The notes under the pieces: generated by a model
What the model was told of the DNA's origin: nothing
Database searches by the model: none
Seen by the model: the letters and a program-made list of their open reading frames with translations, nothing else
Part shown: piece by piece, positions 60,945 through 64,000 of the stretch
How positions within the stretch are numbered: position 1 is the first letter of the stretch
Layout of the letters: each line of letters opens with the position of its first letter
DNA from: SIG598 sp045605025
Lineage (GTDB): Bacteria > Bacillota > Clostridia > Oscillospirales > Acutalibacteraceae
Length of the DNA stretch: 64,000 bases
Reading direction: 5' to 3'
Assembly: GCA_045605025.1 (NCBI GenBank)
Contig: JAZUPE010000082.1
Location: 1-64,000 of the forward strand
Program-made: the position numbers and the translations under genes

Positions 60945-61744
60945 TGAGTGAAAAATTACGACTTGACGCGGCGGTTTTTGCCGCCGGTCTGGCTGAAAGC
61001 CGTGAAAAAGCCAAGGCGGCTGTTATGGCCGGACTGGTCTTTGTCAACGGTCAGCGTGAGGATAAACCAGGCACGCAGGTCAAGGATACCGATAAAATTG
61101 AAGTGCGCGGTCAGCAGCTGCGCTATGTCAGCCGCGGAGGTCTTAAGCTGGAAAAGGCAATGGAAGTCTTTCCCGTAACTCCTGACGGCTGTGTGTGCAT
61201 GGACGTGGGTGCGTCCACCGGAGGCTTTACCGACTGCATGCTGCAGAACGGCGCCCGCAAGGTATACGCCATTGATGTAGGCTATGGTCAGCTGGCATGG
61301 AAACTGCGTACCGATGAGCGCGTGGTCAACCTCGAGCGCACCAATATCCGCCACGTCACCCGCGAACAGATTCCCGAGGGGATTGATTTCTGCAGCATCG
61401 ATGTTTCTTTCATTTCGCTGACACTTGTGCTGCCTGTAGTTCATCAGCTGCTCCGCGAGGGCGGAAGGCTTGTGTGTCTCATCAAGCCCCAGTTTGAAGC
61501 GGGCAAGGAGAATGTGGGCAAAAAGGGCGTTGTGCGCGACACCGCGATTCATGCGGCAGTTATCGAAAAGATCACCCGTTTCCTGACTGATAACGGTTTT
61601 ACGCTGTTAGGCGTTGATTATTCGCCGGTCAAAGGACCTGAGGGAAATATAGAATTTCTCGCCTGTGCCGAAAAAGGCATCGGCGAGTCGGTGCAGGTGG
61701 ATGCCGCCGCTCTGGTAGCCCTTGCACACGCTGAACTGGGGTGA
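60944..61744 (+). CDS. tlyA: TlyA-family rRNA (cytidine-2'-O)-methyltransferase
   Basis: This 266-residue protein has an N-terminal S4 RNA-binding domain (about 3-65, RLDAAVFAAGLAESREKA) and an FtsJ-like methyltransferase domain with the SAM motif MDVGASTGGFTDCML. TlyA homologues methylate 16S and 23S rRNA and some are hemolysin-annotated. TAATG links it to dxs. Confidence 0.92.
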   Translation: MSEKLRLDAAVFAAGLAESREKAKAAVMAGLVFVNGQREDKPGTQVKDTDKIEVRGQQLRYVSRGGLKLEKAMEVFPVTPDGCVCMDVGASTGGFTDCMLQNGARKVYAIDVGYGQLAWKLRTDERVVNLERTNIRHVTREQIPEGIDFCSIDVSFISLTLVLPVVHQLLREGGRLVCLIKPQFEAGKENVGKKGVVRDTAIHAAVIEKITRFLTDNGFTLLGVDYSPVKGPEGNIEFLACAEKGIGESVQVDAAALVALAHAELG

Positions 61745-61752
61745 CGGTAATT

Positions 61753-62625
61753 ATGAAAGCGCTTATTCTGCCTAATTACGGAAAGGAAAACACCCACGAC
61801 TGCGCCGAAGCAATCTGCGCTATCCTTGAGCAGTCGGGGTGTGAGGTGCTGACCCAGCCCCTTTGCTGGGACTGCTTTGATTCGGCTTCTGTTTCCGATA
61901 AATTCAACGCGCGCAGTATTGTTGCCGGCTGTGATGTGGTGATAGCCATCGGCGGTGACGGTACTATGATGCATGCTGCAAAGTTTGCCGCGGAGGCCGG
62001 CAAGCCCATTCTTGGAGTCAACACCGGCAGGCTGGGATTTATGGCTGGTCTTGAGTCCAGTGAACCGGAGCTGATATCCCGCCTTATGACAGGAGATTAT
62101 TCCACCGAGCAGCGCATGCTTCTTGATGTGGAGGTTATCCGCGAAGGGCGGGCGGTGAGCGTAAGCCATGCCATCAACGACGCCGTGGTTTCCCGCGGTG
62201 CCCTTTCAAAGATCATTACCATCAAAGTGCACCACAACGGACGTCAGGCTATGGAACTGCGCGCAGACGGTCTGATTGTCAGCACACCCACAGGTTCCAC
62301 AGCCTACGCGCTTTCTGCCGGCGGTCCGGTCATCGATCCTTACTTCAAGTGCATCGAGGTCACACCCGTCTGTCCTCATTCGCTGATGGACCGGACGATA
62401 ATCTTTGACAGCGATTCCGAGCTGACCATCGAAGCCGACCGCCGCAGGGAAGAGTACATAACCCTGCCCGACGACCGCATAAACCTCGCGGTGGACGGAG
62501 AGCGCACCTGCGAGCTGATGCAGGGAGATACAATACGCATACGCCGCTCAGCACTTGCCGCTGAGTTTATAATCATCAAAAAGCAGAGCTTTGCCAATCT
62601 GCTTATGCAGAAGTTTATCAACTGA
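61753..62625 (+). CDS. nadK: NAD kinase
   Basis: This 290-residue kinase phosphorylates NAD to NADP. The catalytic GGDGTMMHAAK, the NTGRLGFMAG and the downstream STPTGSTAYALSAGGP motifs are canonical. ATG 61753 has GGGGTGA 8 nt upstream; GTG 61741 would overlap the tlyA stop by 4 bp and is the alternative. Confidence 0.95.
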   Translation: MKALILPNYGKENTHDCAEAICAILEQSGCEVLTQPLCWDCFDSASVSDKFNARSIVAGCDVVIAIGGDGTMMHAAKFAAEAGKPILGVNTGRLGFMAGLESSEPELISRLMTGDYSTEQRMLLDVEVIREGRAVSVSHAINDAVVSRGALSKIITIKVHHNGRQAMELRADGLIVSTPTGSTAYALSAGGPVIDPYFKCIEVTPVCPHSLMDRTIIFDSDSELTIEADRRREEYITLPDDRINLAVDGERTCELMQGDTIRIRRSALAAEFIIIKKQSFANLLMQKFIN

Positions 62626-62649
62626 CATGGCCGAAGCCGTCAGTTTTTT
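62620..62649 (+). terminator. Terminator-like hairpin overlapping the nadK stop and preceding argR
   Basis: AACTGAC (62620-62626, containing the stop codon) pairs with GTCAGTT (62639-62645). An inner GGC-CGAA-GCC stem completes the hairpin, followed by TTTT (62646-62649). It ends just before the argR RBS ACGGAGG. Confidence 0.65.
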
Positions 62650-62666
62650 ACGGAGGGAATAGTAAA

Positions 62667-63113
62667 ATGAAAAGAAAACGACAGGGACGAATTCTCGAGC
62701 TTGTGCGTGACAACTGCATAGAAACACAGGATGAGCTGCTGGAGATGCTGAGCGCAGATGGTTTCAGTGTCACTCAGGCTACCGTTTCCCGTGACATCAA
62801 GGATCTCCATCTCATCAAGGTTTCCGGCAGTGACGGACGCTACAGATATACCGCTTCCAGAGCGGAGGCGGCGGACAAATCCTCAAAGTTTTACAGCCTT
62901 TTCGCCGACTCGGTGGAAGGTGTTGATGTGGGACAGAACATCGTTTGCGTCAAGTGCTTCTCCGGCATGGCACAGGCTGTGTGCGCCTCCATGGACTCTA
63001 TCGGTCTTAACGGTGTTATCGGTACACTTGCCGGTGAGGATACCATCTTTGTTCTCTGCCGCAACGATCAGCTTGCCAACGCCCTGCGCAGCGAGCTTCT
63101 CAAACTTCTTTAA
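62667..63113 (+). CDS. argR: Arginine repressor
   Basis: This 148-residue regulator has an N-terminal winged HTH (about 1-65, with TQATVSRDIKDLHLIKV) and a C-terminal arginine-binding hexamerisation domain with GTLAGEDTIFVL. It represses arginine synthesis genes with L-arginine as corepressor. Its position between nadK and recN is the standard Firmicutes arrangement. ACGGAGG lies 10 nt before ATG. Confidence 0.95.
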   Translation: MKRKRQGRILELVRDNCIETQDELLEMLSADGFSVTQATVSRDIKDLHLIKVSGSDGRYRYTASRAEAADKSSKFYSLFADSVEGVDVGQNIVCVKCFSGMAQAVCASMDSIGLNGVIGTLAGEDTIFVLCRNDQLANALRSELLKLL

Positions 63114-63128
63114 GAGAGGTCATTGCCC

Positions 63129-64000
63129 TTGCTTTCCAGGCTTTATATAGAAAACATAGCTGTGATAAAAAAGGCCGAGATCGATTACTCACTCGGTCTT
63201 AATATCATGTCCGGCGAGACCGGTGCAGGTAAATCAATACTTATCGACTCCATCATGGCGGTGATGGGTGAGCGCACCAGCCGGGAACTGATCCGCACCG
63301 GTGCTGATTCCGCCTACGTCAGCGCGGAATTCACCGATATCTGTCCGGCTGCCCTTGCAGCTCTTTCCGCACAGGGGATAGAGCCGGAGGACGGCGTGAT
63401 CACTCTCTGCCGTGAACTCAAGGTGGACGGCCGCGGTACCTGCCGCGTCAACGGTCGCCCGGTAAGCGTTTCCGCGCTTAAAGCTGCCGGCCGTCAGCTG
63501 GTAAATATTCACGGTCAGCACGACACCCAGACTCTCATGGACCCTGCAAGCCATCTGCGTTATCTGGACGCGATGACCGGCGATAGCACTCTTGCCAACG
63601 AGTACAAAGTCGCCTATCGCGCTTTGCTTTCCGCTCAGAAGCAGCTGCGGGAACTGGAGATTGACGAGAGCGAGAAAGAGCGCCGCATCGATATGCTGCG
63701 CTATCAGATAAACGATATTCAGAGCGCGACAATCAAGCCGGGAGAGACCGACCGTCTTATCCGCCGGCGCGATCGCTGCCGGAATTTTGAAAAGATACGT
63801 TCGGCTCTTGAGCGCGCCGCGGCGGTACTCTCAGGCGATGAGGACACCATGGGCGCGGTGAGTATGCTGGATGACTGCAGGGAGGAGCTTTCCTCCGTTT
63901 CTGACGTTCACTCCGACTTTGAACTGCTGCACAAGCGCGTAAAGGACGCGTATTTCGAGATTGCTGACATATCCGAGGAACTTTCCGCACAGCTGGACTC
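63129..64000 (+). CDS. recN: DNA repair protein RecN, N-terminal part (partial at window end)
   Basis: The SMC-like ATPase of double-strand break repair begins with TTG 63129 (GAGAGG 9 nt upstream). Visible are the N-terminal LYIENIAVIKKAEIDYSLGL and Walker A SGETGAGKSIL, VNGRPVSVSALK and NIHGQHDTQTLMDP, then the start of the coiled-coil arm (from about residue 155). About 290 codons are inside the window with no stop; the rest is beyond the right edge. Confidence 0.94.
   Translation, partial: MLSRLYIENIAVIKKAEIDYSLGLNIMSGETGAGKSILIDSIMAVMGERTSRELIRTGADSAYVSAEFTDICPAALAALSAQGIEPEDGVITLCRELKVDGRGTCRVNGRPVSVSALKAAGRQLVNIHGQHDTQTLMDPASHLRYLDAMTGDSTLANEYKVAYRALLSAQKQLRELEIDESEKERRIDMLRYQINDIQSATIKPGETDRLIRRRDRCRNFEKIRSALERAAAVLSGDEDTMGAVSMLDDCREELSSVSDVHSDFELLHKRVKDAYFEIADISEELSAQLD

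Noticed and set aside
1..64000. CRISPR arrays, tRNA/rRNA genes, prophage, toxin-antitoxin or defence islands
   Set aside because: No regularly spaced repeats, no tRNA T-loop consensus in intergenic regions, and no phage or defence genes were seen. The window is chromosomal housekeeping and sporulation content.

Overview
The window looks like chromosomal DNA of an endospore-forming member of the Clostridia, most likely an Oscillospiraceae-type gut or rumen bacterium. This is an inference from gene content: spo0A, spoIVB, the complete spoIIIAA-AH operon, a spoIIM-like gene and spore-coat genes sit beside a secreted GH10 xylanase, a GH2 hydrolase, a short HisG with HisZ, and the conserved nusB-xseAB-ispA-dxs-tlyA-nadK-argR-recN block. 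Base composition looks moderately GC-rich by eye. There is no prophage, CRISPR array, rRNA or tRNA that I can see. The only mobile DNA is the left end of an IS3-family element at the window start.

Layout. 1-139: end of an IS150-group-like insertion sequence. 173-2770: xylanase lipoprotein (-) divergent from a small Cys-rich membrane peptide (+). 2881-8636: operon of D-lyxose isomerase, fructokinase, recQ, cca and rsmA. 8708-12685: minus-strand chaperone cluster (DUF5685 protein, J-domain protein, zinc-ribbon membrane protein, htpG). 12967-18092: MacB-like ABC system with two lipoprotein adaptors. 18166-19533: NSS symporter. 20158-22556: proC, spoIIM-like, xerD-like, then a possible small RNA. 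22835-31211: one operon beginning with an orphan type IIA topoisomerase B subunit and running through hisZ-G-D-C-B, a hisA-hisI fusion and a DUF2007-like gene; hisH, hisF and hisE are absent.

31269-33429: spo0A and spoIVB. 33611-37280: orphan corrinoid protein, two CotF-like genes, histidine phosphatase, XRE regulator and an unknown protein. 37267-41003: GH2 enzyme, DUF2974 hydrolase and HD-GYP protein. 41212-46148: nitrogen assimilation, with gdhA divergent from glnA-dapF-asnA. 46386-50368: PHP phosphoesterase and a large beta-propeller/HD-GYP receptor. 50486-55240: spoIIIA operon. 55399-64000: nusB, TsaD-like paralogue, xseA, xseB, ispA, dxs, tlyA, nadK, argR and the start of recN.

Most genes are housekeeping. 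The less ordinary material is the regulatory RNA-level architecture (nusB leader, candidate sRNA, a terminator that overlaps a coat-gene RBS, a hairpin between the hisC SD and its start), the HisA-HisI fusion, the propeller/HD-GYP receptor, and the chaperone operon containing DUF5685. Promoters, terminators and start sites were found by eye and are predictions.
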